Part shown: piece after piece, positions 50,802-59,494 of the stretch
Layout: every line of letters starts with the position of its first letter
Numbering within the stretch: position 1 is the stretch's first letter
NCBI RefSeq assembly: GCF_024171735.1
Contig: NZ_JAMTCH010000005.1
Location: 372,001-436,000 of the forward strand
DNA length: 64,000 bases
Direction: 5' to 3'
DNA from: Prauserella alba
GTDB taxonomy: Bacteria > Actinomycetota > Actinomycetes > Mycobacteriales > Pseudonocardiaceae
Position numbers and translations under genes: made by a program
The notes under the pieces: model-generated
Told to the model about the DNA's origin: nothing
Seen by the model: the letters and a program-made list of their open reading frames with translations, nothing else
Databases searched by the model: none

Positions 50802-53800
50802 ATGTATGAGCTTAACCGCGCGCGCCTGTACAACATCGGCCCGAACGGAGCGCGCTACGACGACGTCCTGCTGGACCTATCGGGTGGTGGCCCGCCCATC
50901 GCCGCTGGCGCGTTGATCCCGTCGCCGAGCCAGCTGATTCGCCGACCCGCGCTGGCGACGTTGTTGGTGTTGGAGAACGGCGGCGGGAAGTCAGTGTTCA
51001 TCCGGATGTTGCTGTCGACGGTGCTGCCCGAGCGACAGTCCCGGAGGGGCCGTGACGCGCTGCGAGCCTACGTGGTGTCGACGACATCTCCCTCGCACGT
51101 GGTCTTGGAATGGGTGAATGTCCGCGACGGAGGCACGCTGCTAACCGGCCAAGCGCTCGCACCGGGCGCAGATGGACGGGTGGATCGACTGTTCTACTCC
51201 CTCAGCCCCACCGCGGGGACGACCCTGTCGACACTGCCGTTCGCGGAGAACAGGCGCCGACTGACGCTCAATTCCTTCCACGATGCGCTCAAGCGACTCG
51301 ACCGCAGCGACACGTCGCTCAACATGGCATCGGAGACACGTCAAGGCGAGTGGGAGAAGCATCTGCGCAGACTTGGTCTGGAGCCTGATCTGTTCGCAGT
51401 GCAACAGGCGATGAACGTCGATGAGGGGGATGCGGCAGAAGCGTTCAAAACCACCACCGGCCGCCAGTTCGTGGAATGGCTCCTGAGTAAAGCGTTGGAC
51501 ACCGAGAAATACAGGGACCTGGGCGACACGTTCGGAGCATACGCCAAGAAAATCGGTCAGCGTGAACAGATGTTGCTGGAACGCGAGTTCTCCACAGCCA
51601 TGGCGGAGGCCGCGCAGAAGCTGGCGACGTGCCGCGCGGAGCAGGTCGCGACAACCACGGCAGCTCAGGCGGCCGCGACAACCCTGGGCCGGGTGGCCTC
51701 CGAGATACAGGTGTCAGTCCAGAAATCAGAGGAAGAGCTGGCACACTATCGTAGCGAGTTGGAAACGACGAAAACGACGCTTCACGAGCGACAACAGCGG
51801 CGTGATCACGCCGATGCGCGCAACAAAGAAGTCATCCGTAGAACCCTCGCGCTTCGCGCAGACAATGCCAGCTCCCGCGCTGTGGAAATTGGACAGAGTC
51901 TCACGGATAAGCGCGCGGAGCTCGATGCCTGGAGGCTAATCCCCAAGGTCTTGGAGGCGAACACCGCGCACGAGAAGTACCGGGTCACCAGCGAGCTGCT
52001 GGACCAGGCCGAACGTGCGGCCGGGGCGGCCCAGCTCCTGCGTGATCGCGCAGGAGCGCAGCTTGCCGGAGCTTTGCAGCGTGCTGAGCAGCGCTGCAGG
52101 CAGCTGGCAAACGAGCTCGCCGACAGCGAGGCGAACGATAAGGCGGCGGCCGCCGAGGCAGATCGCGCGGCCAGCACCTGCGAACAGCACGCCATCAAGA
52201 ACATCGTCACCGCGCAACACTTGACTGCACAAGTCGAAGGCGTGCAGACCCGCGTCGAACAGGCGCGCGAGGCTGGCCTCCTGGAGAACGACGAGACGGT
52301 TCCCGACGCCGATGCGCGCCTACTAAGCAACGCAGAGGAGGGCGCCGCGAAGGCAGCACGGCTGCGTGATGCCCACACGCACCTTGAACTGGAAACCCGC
52401 CAACTTGGTGAAGCGGCCAACCAGCTGATCGAACCCGAGATCACTTCCCGTAAAGCGGCCGAGGAGGCTGCAACGGCAGTAAGCAAGCTGGACACCGCCG
52501 CGCGCGAACTCGCCGCTGAACAGCTCGTGCGCGAGCTTGCCGAACTCGACCACGACAAGGGCGTGCCCGGTGGCGACGCCGCACTGTGGATAGAGACAAA
52601 CGCGCCAATGCTACGAGGTCACGCCGAGGCCATCCAGGCGTCAACGCGTGACCAACTCGATGCCCTGAACGCCGACAACAAAACCGATCAACGGCTGATC
52701 GATGCCCTCACCGTCGACAACGACGCGCTTCTCCCGCCACGCGAAACGGTCGAACACCTGCTGCAACTCCTCAGCGAGCACGGTGTTGACGCCACCCCGG
52801 GCTGGCGGGCTCTCGAACAAGTCGTGAACCCACGCCTGCATGGCGAGACCATCCAAGCCAACCCCGCACTACTCGATGGCATCGTCGTCACAGACGAAAC
52901 CCAACTGGTTACCGCGCAGGAAGTACTTACCGAAGCACGTCCGCTACCTGGCGCCGCCATCCTTGTCACTACAGCCGAGTCATTGGGGAATGGGCCGGCG
53001 GCAGCCGGACCGGGCTTCGTGGTGGAGCCAACGCCCGCCATGCACGATCCGACAGCTGCTACCGAGCTCCGGCGCGATGTCGAGGCCCGCATGGCGGATC
53101 GCAACGTCACCATCGCCGACCTTGCCGAGCGCCATGCGCACGCGCTGCAGCTACGCGATCGGCTCGACACCTGGATTCGCGACCACCCGGCAGGCGACGT
53201 GGAACGACTCCGGTCGGCGGCCGAAACAGCCGCGGCTGATGCCACCGATGCCAAGGCCGCCCTCGACGCCGCCCATGAGGCGCACACGCAGAGTGTCAGC
53301 GCGCTTGACGAGCACGTCATCGTGCTGAAAGACGCCGAGGCGGCCGCTGTCGACGCTGCCAACATCGCAGCATCGATGACGCAGCTCGCCGCCGACCTCG
53401 TCGAAGCCGACCAGTGCCGCCGACAGATCACTGAGCTCGATGAGCAAACCAACCAATACCGCAATGACGCAGGCGAGCGCCGCCAGCAAGCGGAGGCACT
53501 GCGCAACCAAGCGACGGAATCCGCAGTCCAAGCCGAATCGTACCGGCGCGACGGCGCAGTGTATGCGCAGCGACTCAAGAAGGTGGTTGTTGGCAACGAG
53601 GTGCCCAACGCCGATGTGGATGACGGGGACCTTACAGCGCTCGAGATCGCCTACGAGAACGCTGTAGCCGGATTCCAAGCCGTCGAAGTCGGCGAAGATC
53701 TGCGGCAACGCGTCGATACCGCGCAGAGCGAGATGTCGATCGCCGACGCGGCCCTGCAGGACGAGCCCACCCACATCGTCGCCAGGGCTCGACTTCTCAC

Positions 53801-55295
53801 GGGGACGTCAGAGGCGGGTAACGAGGAATCCCGCGAAGCGGCGAAGCGGCGACTCGGCCGTGCCGTCGCAGCGTTGGAAACCGAACATGAGACGCTGACC
53901 CGAGAAATCGGCCGCCTCCAGGGGGAAACGATCGCAGCCAGTCCGCCGGGGGAGACCCAGTGGACCAACTTGGACGCCGAATGGACGCCATCGAACCCCG
54001 ACCACGGTGCGACCCTTGCCGAACGAGCGGCGGTCGCACTCAACGATGCTGAGGCTCACCTCGCCGCGGCCGATGGGGCGCACCAATCCGCAGCTGGTCA
54101 GCTCGCACGTGCTCAAGCCTCAACCCGCGAGATGCAACTTATCCACGGCAGCCTCAAGAACACGGTGCGCAAGCTCGACCTTCCCTCAGACGTAAAACCC
54201 TTCACGGGCACGGCTAAGGACGCCCAACACGCGGTTGACGAAGCGACACGGGCGTATGCAGAGGCATCAGAACGACTGAGCGAGGCCAATCAAGGCGTTC
54301 ACGAGGCTGTCGCCGGTTTCCGTGATGCTGCGAACCAGAACCGGTTCACCGAGCTCAAGGCCCCGGTTTACAAGCAACTCACCGACATCGACAAGACGGC
54401 CCTGATCGAGCGCTCCGACCAATGGGCCACACAGCTGGCCGCGCGGGCCGCAAGCCTTACCACCGACCTTGAGGACTCCGAGCGTCACCGACAACTCCTG
54501 ATCGACCAGCTCCAACATCATGTCGGCGAGGCCTTGGCCCTGGTGGAGAAGGCAGAGCGGCTTTCCCGCCTTCCCGACATAGCCGGAAAATGGGCTCGGC
54601 GCAAGATCCTGAAGATCGGATTCAGCAAACCGGACGCACACGTCCTCGCTGGCCGCATCGCCGATACTCTGGACGAGAACGCTCGGAAGCAGGCGGCCCT
54701 ACCTGGCCGAGACCTCGTCTTGCGCTGCGTTGGTACGGCCGTGCCACGCGACTTCAAAGTTGAGATCCTCAAACCCGACTCCGCCGGCCGCGCCGAGTAC
54801 GCCTCCATCAGCGACATGGCGAAGGTGTTCTCCGGCGGCCAGGAACTCACCGGTGCCATCATGCTGTACTGCACGCTCGCCGCACTCCGCAGCAGCGCGC
54901 GAAGCACCGCCGGCCGCAACCGTATGGGCGGAATGCTGATTCTCGACAACCCGATTGGCAAAGCCAGCGCCGATTACCTACTGACCCTGCAGATAAACAT
55001 GGCCGCGGCCCTCGGCGTCCAACTGATCTACACCACCGGAAGTATGGAAGACCGAGTCCTTGCGACCTTCCCGTTGTGCATCCGACTACGGAACGATGCT
55101 GATCAGCGCACCGGGACCAGGCATCTGCACGTCACCGACCGGGTTGTCGGCGAGCATCTATCTGACGACGATCCTGTCACAGGCCAAATCACTGCCGCCC
55201 GGCTGTTGATTAAGGATCAAGCCTCCACCATCGCTTCGGAGCCCGGCAACGTCGCGAACGAGGAAGGACACAACGAGATGGCCGACGAGCGGTGA
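50802..55295 (+). CDS. jetC: Wadjet JetC SMC-like ATPase
   Basis: A 1497-residue SMC/MukB-like ATPase. Walker A LENGGGKSVF (58-67), two long coiled-coil arms with central hinge-like region (about 620-800), the signature FSGGQELTGA (about 1343) and Walker B GMLILDNPIGKA (about 1375). The JetC dimer extrudes DNA loops and senses small circles, which JetD then cuts. It is longer than typical type I JetC. Shares the GTGA overlap with jetD. ATPase motifs are complete, so the system looks functional. Confidence 0.88.
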   Translation: MYELNRARLYNIGPNGARYDDVLLDLSGGGPPIAAGALIPSPSQLIRRPALATLLVLENGGGKSVFIRMLLSTVLPERQSRRGRDALRAYVVSTTSPSHVVLEWVNVRDGGTLLTGQALAPGADGRVDRLFYSLSPTAGTTLSTLPFAENRRRLTLNSFHDALKRLDRSDTSLNMASETRQGEWEKHLRRLGLEPDLFAVQQAMNVDEGDAAEAFKTTTGRQFVEWLLSKALDTEKYRDLGDTFGAYAKKIGQREQMLLEREFSTAMAEAAQKLATCRAEQVATTTAAQAAATTLGRVASEIQVSVQKSEEELAHYRSELETTKTTLHERQQRRDHADARNKEVIRRTLALRADNASSRAVEIGQSLTDKRAELDAWRLIPKVLEANTAHEKYRVTSELLDQAERAAGAAQLLRDRAGAQLAGALQRAEQRCRQLANELADSEANDKAAAAEADRAASTCEQHAIKNIVTAQHLTAQVEGVQTRVEQAREAGLLENDETVPDADARLLSNAEEGAAKAARLRDAHTHLELETRQLGEAANQLIEPEITSRKAAEEAATAVSKLDTAARELAAEQLVRELAELDHDKGVPGGDAALWIETNAPMLRGHAEAIQASTRDQLDALNADNKTDQRLIDALTVDNDALLPPRETVEHLLQLLSEHGVDATPGWRALEQVVNPRLHGETIQANPALLDGIVVTDETQLVTAQEVLTEARPLPGAAILVTTAESLGNGPAAAGPGFVVEPTPAMHDPTAATELRRDVEARMADRNVTIADLAERHAHALQLRDRLDTWIRDHPAGDVERLRSAAETAAADATDAKAALDAAHEAHTQSVSALDEHVIVLKDAEAAAVDAANIAASMTQLAADLVEADQCRRQITELDEQTNQYRNDAGERRQQAEALRNQATESAVQAESYRRDGAVYAQRLKKVVVGNEVPNADVDDGDLTALEIAYENAVAGFQAVEVGEDLRQRVDTAQSEMSIADAALQDEPTHIVARARLLTGTSEAGNEESREAAKRRLGRAVAALETEHETLTREIGRLQGETIAASPPGETQWTNLDAEWTPSNPDHGATLAERAAVALNDAEAHLAAADGAHQSAAGQLARAQASTREMQLIHGSLKNTVRKLDLPSDVKPFTGTAKDAQHAVDEATRAYAEASERLSEANQGVHEAVAGFRDAANQNRFTELKAPVYKQLTDIDKTALIERSDQWATQLAARAASLTTDLEDSERHRQLLIDQLQHHVGEALALVEKAERLSRLPDIAGKWARRKILKIGFSKPDAHVLAGRIADTLDENARKQAALPGRDLVLRCVGTAVPRDFKVEILKPDSAGRAEYASISDMAKVFSGGQELTGAIMLYCTLAALRSSARSTAGRNRMGGMLILDNPIGKASADYLLTLQINMAAALGVQLIYTTGSMEDRVLATFPLCIRLRNDADQRTGTRHLHVTDRVVGEHLSDDDPVTGQITAARLLIKDQASTIASEPGNVANEEGHNEMADER

Positions 55296-56374
55296 GCGCG
55301 AGCTACGGGGCAGCGGAGTGGCAACCGTTATCAGAATCAGCGACCCATCTGTCCGCTGTCCTCGACGGACGGCCGGAACGACGCGCCGAGCACGGTGCGA
55401 TACTTGCAGCGTTCGCTCAGGCATGTCCAGCCACCGCCGGTACTACGCAAGGCCGCCCCGTGCTGTCAGCTCTGCTCGACGAACTGGCCGACCATCACCT
55501 GGTTCAACTACCACGCGGCCGCGACGGATGGGACAACGCCCAGCCGCCGCTACCGCGCTGGATTCGCCTCCCCTCGCCCACGTCCACACCGAAACCGACC
55601 ACTACTCGCGCAGCTGCCGCGGTCGTGTGGCGCCGCGAACTGTCCTGGGCAACGGCCGAGAACCTGACCCCATCTCAGGTCGAAGTCCTGAAGCTCATCA
55701 ACCGATGGCTACGCGATACCGACGGTGACTCTGAACGGCGGAGCATCGTGCCCATGCGGGAGCGCTCCCTCGAGATCTTTGGTGACGAGAAGCGCCTCGA
55801 CAGCCTCATCGTCACCACACTATTCGCCCCCGGTCGCCTGCGCTTAGACACACTGCACACCGAACGAATCCCACCACCGCTAGCCTACGAACGCCTCGGC
55901 GGCGGCAGCACTTTGCTGGTGATCGAGAACAGCGACACCTTTGAAACGATCACCACACTTCTGGAAGCCAACCCCGGGAACATTGGCTACGTGGCATTCG
56001 GCGGCGGACACGCTTTCGAAGCGTCAGCCGCCCGCGTCGCACGGCTGACCGGTGTACGGGACATCGCCTACTACGGTGATCTCGACGACGACGGGCTGAC
56101 GATCCCGCAGCGTGCCAACGCAACAGCCGTTGCTAGTGGCCTCCCACCCATCCGCCCGGCTCACGGACTCTATCGGCTCCTGCTGCAACACTCCGACCAA
56201 CGTCCAGCCCCCAAACCGGTCGACCGGCTGGATGCGGAACGGCGGGTCGCGTGGCTACCCTCAACACTCCGCCCTCAGGCCGCTAACATCCTCATCTCAG
56301 GGACCCGGCTGCCGCAGGAAGCGACAGGCATGGCTCTGCTGCGGCGCGACAACTCTTGGCGTGACGATTTGTAG
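55292..56374 (+). CDS. jetD: Wadjet JetD nuclease (DUF2220/TOPRIM type)
   Basis: A 360-residue protein. The C-terminal half carries a TOPRIM-like core: LLVIENSDTFET (catalytic Glu near 212) and IAYYGDLDDDGLTIPQRAN (DxDDD near 263-267), the DUF2220 arrangement related to topoisomerase VI subunit A. The N-terminal half has winged-helix-like segments. JetD is the nuclease that cleaves plasmid DNA held by JetABC. GTG 55292 overlaps the jetC stop. All acidic residues expected for metal binding are present. Confidence 0.85.
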   Translation: MSASYGAAEWQPLSESATHLSAVLDGRPERRAEHGAILAAFAQACPATAGTTQGRPVLSALLDELADHHLVQLPRGRDGWDNAQPPLPRWIRLPSPTSTPKPTTTRAAAAVVWRRELSWATAENLTPSQVEVLKLINRWLRDTDGDSERRSIVPMRERSLEIFGDEKRLDSLIVTTLFAPGRLRLDTLHTERIPPPLAYERLGGGSTLLVIENSDTFETITTLLEANPGNIGYVAFGGGHAFEASAARVARLTGVRDIAYYGDLDDDGLTIPQRANATAVASGLPPIRPAHGLYRLLLQHSDQRPAPKPVDRLDAERRVAWLPSTLRPQAANILISGTRLPQEATGMALLRRDNSWRDDL

Positions 56375-56441
56375 CCCAGCGCACGGGGTGCGGACTGGGA
56401 TCTGTTGGACGCCCGGTGTTGCGTACCGGTGGCCTCCGCGG

Positions 56442-57686
56442 CTACTGCTCGGGCGGTCGGATCATGTGCACATTCGAGATGCCGCCCTGGTTCACGCAGT
56501 CTTGGGCGAGATCGTGGACATACCAGTAGTAGTCGAGATCTGACGCGGCCGCGTTCACGGTGGTTGTTACGGGTGTGTACCGGTGCAGTGGAGTGGAGAC
56601 GCCGTCGTACGGAAGCCCGTGGTTGTCGGTCGTCAGGATGGTCAGTGGTTCTCCACCGGTCCACACGATTCCGACCTGCACATCGTATTCGTCGTTGCCG
56701 GTCGCGTGAGCGGTAGCGCGAACGAGCGCCATGAGATCTGCGATGCAGCACTCGATCGTCGTCGACTGTACCTGCGACCCCTCGGAGTAGCTGTCGCCGC
56801 TCGTGCGGTGTCCGCCGACGGCGGCCGCGAGTGTGGCTGAGCCGTCGTGGTGGAGGCTTGCCCACGCCTCCTTCCACTCTGACCGTTCGCCTGTCGCTGT
56901 GTTGACGGCGACCCAGCGGCGCAGTCCGGGCCGAGGGTTTAGCCGGTCGACGTTCTCCAACGGGTGCACACCGCCACGGCCAGCGTAGAAGAGGGCAAGC
57001 TTTTCGGCGTTGGTCAGCACGTTGCGGGCATCCTCGCGCGCCAGGCGCTCGTGAAATCGGGGAACGCGAGGGCGGGCGACCGCGATTAGCCAGGCGCGCT
57101 CGTCTGACTTGCGTCCGCTCGCGGCTTCGTCAAACAGATTGTGCAGCGCCTCAGCGGCGTGACGGCGTTCATCGAACCGTGCCCGGTACATCGCCTCAAT
57201 CTGGCGTTCCTTCATCCACACCGTGTCGGCGTCGTTGCGCACGGGGGCACCGAAGTAGTCGTTCTTGTAGATGAGATGGGGTCCGTCAATGCTCGCGGGG
57301 ACCTCCACGACGACAGCGCGGTTGTCGCCATCGTCGCCGAGGCGATGGACGTTCAGGCCGAACACGGGCGGCGCAACGGCGGTGATCGCCGCGCTCCGCA
57401 GCGCACGCTCGGACACCTCGTCGAGTTCACCAACGTCGACCCGTTCTGTCGCAGCCTTCTGCGACTCGCGCACGCCGTAGACGATAACGCCTCCGCCGCT
57501 GTTGGCCATCGCGGCGATGTCCTTGGGGAAATCTGTGTGCTGCAGCCCTTTCGGCGGTGGAAGCTCGGACTTCCAGTCCAGATCCGTCGTCTCCGCAACA
57601 CCATTGCTGACCGCCGCATCGAGTAGCTTGTCCGTCAGCGGGCCCGGTTCAACTCCGAGGGCGCGATGCAGCGCAGAGAAGGTCAT
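56442..57686 (-). CDS. AlbA_2/Schlafen-type putative DNA-binding protein
   Basis: A 414-residue protein convergent with jetD. Residues about 33-175 form an AlbA_2 (Schlafen AAA_4-like) domain: DLDWKSELPPPKGL, FPKDIAAMANSGGGVIVYGV and LIYKNDYFGAPVRNDADTVWM. The remainder is unassigned, with a region rich in Trp and His that may be a sensor. Such proteins occur in defence islands and as regulators; some cleave tRNA. ATG 57686 has no competing start that agrees with family lengths; the frame continues upstream to 58025 without support. Confidence 0.72.
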   Translation of the reverse strand: MTFSALHRALGVEPGPLTDKLLDAAVSNGVAETTDLDWKSELPPPKGLQHTDFPKDIAAMANSGGGVIVYGVRESQKAATERVDVGELDEVSERALRSAAITAVAPPVFGLNVHRLGDDGDNRAVVVEVPASIDGPHLIYKNDYFGAPVRNDADTVWMKERQIEAMYRARFDERRHAAEALHNLFDEAASGRKSDERAWLIAVARPRVPRFHERLAREDARNVLTNAEKLALFYAGRGGVHPLENVDRLNPRPGLRRWVAVNTATGERSEWKEAWASLHHDGSATLAAAVGGHRTSGDSYSEGSQVQSTTIECCIADLMALVRATAHATGNDEYDVQVGIVWTGGEPLTILTTDNHGLPYDGVSTPLHRYTPVTTTVNAAASDLDYYWYVHDLAQDCVNQGGISNVHMIRPPEQ

Positions 57687-58052
57687 GACCACCAGCGTAG
57701 GGCCGTTTCCTCCGAAATGTCGACGGCACCGCCGTGCGGCGGCCGCGACGCAAGTTCGCGGTCGATAGACGTTGTGTCGGCCCGTCGTTATCGCCAGCCC
57801 AGGCACGGTTGACCGCGCCGGCGGTGGTTTCCTGGTCCCTTGTTGCAAGGCGTGGTTGAGGTTCGTTGATGGTTGACAGCGATCGCGGCCCTGCCGCCTT
57901 GTGGACACCGTGGTCTCCGATTGGGCTCCGTTGCCGACGTAGAGCCCGACACGCGACGGCACTCGCCGGCATCGAAGGTGGTCGGAGGTGCCGTATGACC
58001 TGCACTTTCCGGGCCGGCGAGGCATTCGGTGTCACTCGGCGGTAGAGGTCCT
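57687..58052. other. Intergenic region upstream of the tRNA fragment
   Basis: No gene is supported here. It holds the promoter region of the minus-strand AlbA_2 gene. The part at 58021-58052 is where the 5' half of a tRNA would lie, but GGCATTC at its start cannot pair with the acceptor strand CAGGCGC at 58084-58092. Confidence 0.5.
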
Positions 58053-58096
58053 TACGGATCAGAAGGTTTGGGGTTCGAATCCCTACAGGCGCGCCA
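58053..58096 (+). tRNA. 3' fragment of a tRNA-Arg gene (probable attachment site)
   Basis: Bases 58053-58096 look like the 3' part of an actinobacterial tRNA-Arg with anticodon ACG: loop TACGGA, 3' anticodon strand TCAGA, variable AGGTT, the T-arm TGGGG-TTCGAAT-CCCTA, acceptor strand CAGGCGC, discriminator G and encoded CCA. The upstream bases do not complete the anticodon stem (GGTCC against TCAGA) or the acceptor stem. It is therefore a 44-base tRNA end, the typical duplicated core left by integration into a tRNA gene, not a functional tRNA. Confidence 0.8.
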
Positions 58097-58113
58097 CGGT
58101 TTCTCCTGCTCAC

Positions 58114-58146
58114 AGCCATGCCGACAGTGTCGGCATGGCTGCTTTT
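58114..58146 (+). terminator. Rho-independent terminator after the tRNA fragment
   Basis: AGCCATGCCGACA and TGTCGGCATGGCT (58114-58140) form a very strong hairpin directly followed by GCTTTT. It is placed 17 bases after the encoded CCA, as a native tRNA terminator would be. Confidence 0.9.
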
Positions 58147-58155
58147 GTTGGTATG

Positions 58156-58177
58156 TCCCTGTAGTGATCCCTGTAGT
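58156..58177 (+). repeat. Tandem TCCCTGTAGT repeats, possible integrase arm sites
   Basis: TCCCTGTAGT occurs at 58156-58165 and again at 58168-58177, a 12-base period, between the tRNA fragment and the first recombinase gene. Short direct repeats at this place are often arm-type binding sites of tyrosine recombinases. Function is inferred. Confidence 0.4.
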
Positions 58178-58214
58178 TGTAGGGCTGCCCTGGTGGCGGT
58201 AAAGGGATGCCAGT

Positions 58215-59426
58215 GTGCGGCGTTGTTGCGGCTGCGAGGGTATGGCGGCCCTGCGCATGGCGAAACCACTTGTCGCGGCGGTGGGTGTCGGTGTTCGAGC
58301 GGTGCCCTGGACCGAGTGGCTGGCGGCGGCGTTGTGGGATGTCGGGGCGGCGCGGTCTGTTGTGCGGCTGGTTGTGCTGTTGCGGACGGGGTGGGCCGTG
58401 GGTGAGTGGTGGACGGTGTCGGTGCTGTTGGATCGGTTCCTGGCGGCCCCGGCGCTGGCGAGTCCGCTGACGTGGGATGCGCGTGTGCGGGATGCGGCGG
58501 CGGTGCGCGCGGATGCGTTGGGGTGGGTGCGGCTGGGGCTGCTGGGTCCGTGGGTGCTGGACGCGGCGGTGCGGCGGTGGCAGGCGGCCGGTATCGGTGC
58601 GGGCGAGGTGCGGGGCCGGTTGGCTGTGGTGCGTGCGGCGGTGCGGTGGGCTGGGGCGTCCGGGCTGCTCGCTGGTGATGTGCTGGCTGGTACTCGGGGT
58701 GTGTCGTGTGGGGCGCCTCGGGCGCATATGCCGGTTGGGGTGGTGGGCCGGTTGGTGGCGTTGGCCGGGGGTGATGTAGCGCGTGCCCGGGATCGGGTGG
58801 CGTGCCGGCCATGGTCGCGCTCGGCTGTGCTGGCGTTGTTTCGTGCGCAGCAGAATCTGTTGCTGCTGCGGTTGGTCGCCGAGACCGGATTGCGGCGCGG
58901 CGAGTTGGCGGGGCTGTGTAGTGATGACCTGTTGGGCCGGGTTGTGTGGGTGGAACGCGCGGTCAAGGTGGCCTGTGGTGGGTTGGTGGTTGGTCCGGTG
59001 AAGTCGTACCGACCGGGGCGGGTGTCGGTGAGCGCGGCGACGGCGGCGTTGTGGCGCGAGTACGTCGAGCGGTGGTTCGGCCAGCGGGCGATGTCGGGGG
59101 TGGAGGTGGTGTGGTTGTTCGCCACCGAGCTAGGGCCACAGGGTCCAATTCATCCGGCCACGTTGGGAGCTCGGTATGCCCGGATGGTGGGCCGGCTCGA
59201 TGCCGGTGCGGTGACGGGTTTGCACCGCGTGCGGCACACGGTGGCGACCACGTTGGTCGGGTTGGGCCAGTTCGAGCGTGCGCGGCGGCGGCTGCGGCAC
59301 CGGCGGTTGGACACGACGCTGCGCCATTACACCGATACCACCGCGTTGGCTGGCGATGTCGAGGTTGCCGACGAGCTGCAAGCGGTCTACCGGAACGAAT
59401 CGGCCGGCGTCGGCCGATATGACTGA
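58215..59426 (+). CDS. Tyrosine recombinase, first of tandem pair
   Basis: A 403-residue recombinase. The catalytic domain has ETGLRRGELAGL (first Arg), a Lys in KSYRPGRVS, LHRVRHTVATTLVG (His-x-x-Arg) and RHRRLDTTLRHYTDT with the nucleophilic tyrosine. The N-terminal 180 residues are the core-binding part. GTG 58215 has AAAGGGA 7 bases upstream; ATG 58242 or 58257 are possible alternatives. It lies 118 bases downstream of the tRNA fragment and is followed after 68 bases by a second recombinase, a tandem arrangement. Confidence 0.85.
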   Translation: MRRCCGCEGMAALRMAKPLVAAVGVGVRAVPWTEWLAAALWDVGAARSVVRLVVLLRTGWAVGEWWTVSVLLDRFLAAPALASPLTWDARVRDAAAVRADALGWVRLGLLGPWVLDAAVRRWQAAGIGAGEVRGRLAVVRAAVRWAGASGLLAGDVLAGTRGVSCGAPRAHMPVGVVGRLVALAGGDVARARDRVACRPWSRSAVLALFRAQQNLLLLRLVAETGLRRGELAGLCSDDLLGRVVWVERAVKVACGGLVVGPVKSYRPGRVSVSAATAALWREYVERWFGQRAMSGVEVVWLFATELGPQGPIHPATLGARYARMVGRLDAGAVTGLHRVRHTVATTLVGLGQFERARRRLRHRRLDTTLRHYTDTTALAGDVEVADELQAVYRNESAGVGRYD

Positions 59427-59494
59427 GGACAGGATGAGGTGTGACGCCGCCGAGGGTCGCCGGTGCGGTGTTGCGCGGAAGGGACGTGGTGATC

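Noticed and set aside
58021-58096. A complete 76-base tRNA gene ending in CCA
   Set aside because: Length and a GGTAGAGG stretch look right, but the 5' seven bases do not pair with the acceptor strand and the anticodon stem is not formed; only the 3' 44 bases are tRNA-like.
57649-58812. Minus-strand frames with VGIRTPNLLIR and RDSNPKPSDP segments
   Set aside because: These peptides are well-known artefacts of translating the reverse complement of a tRNA; no start site or codon bias supports a gene.
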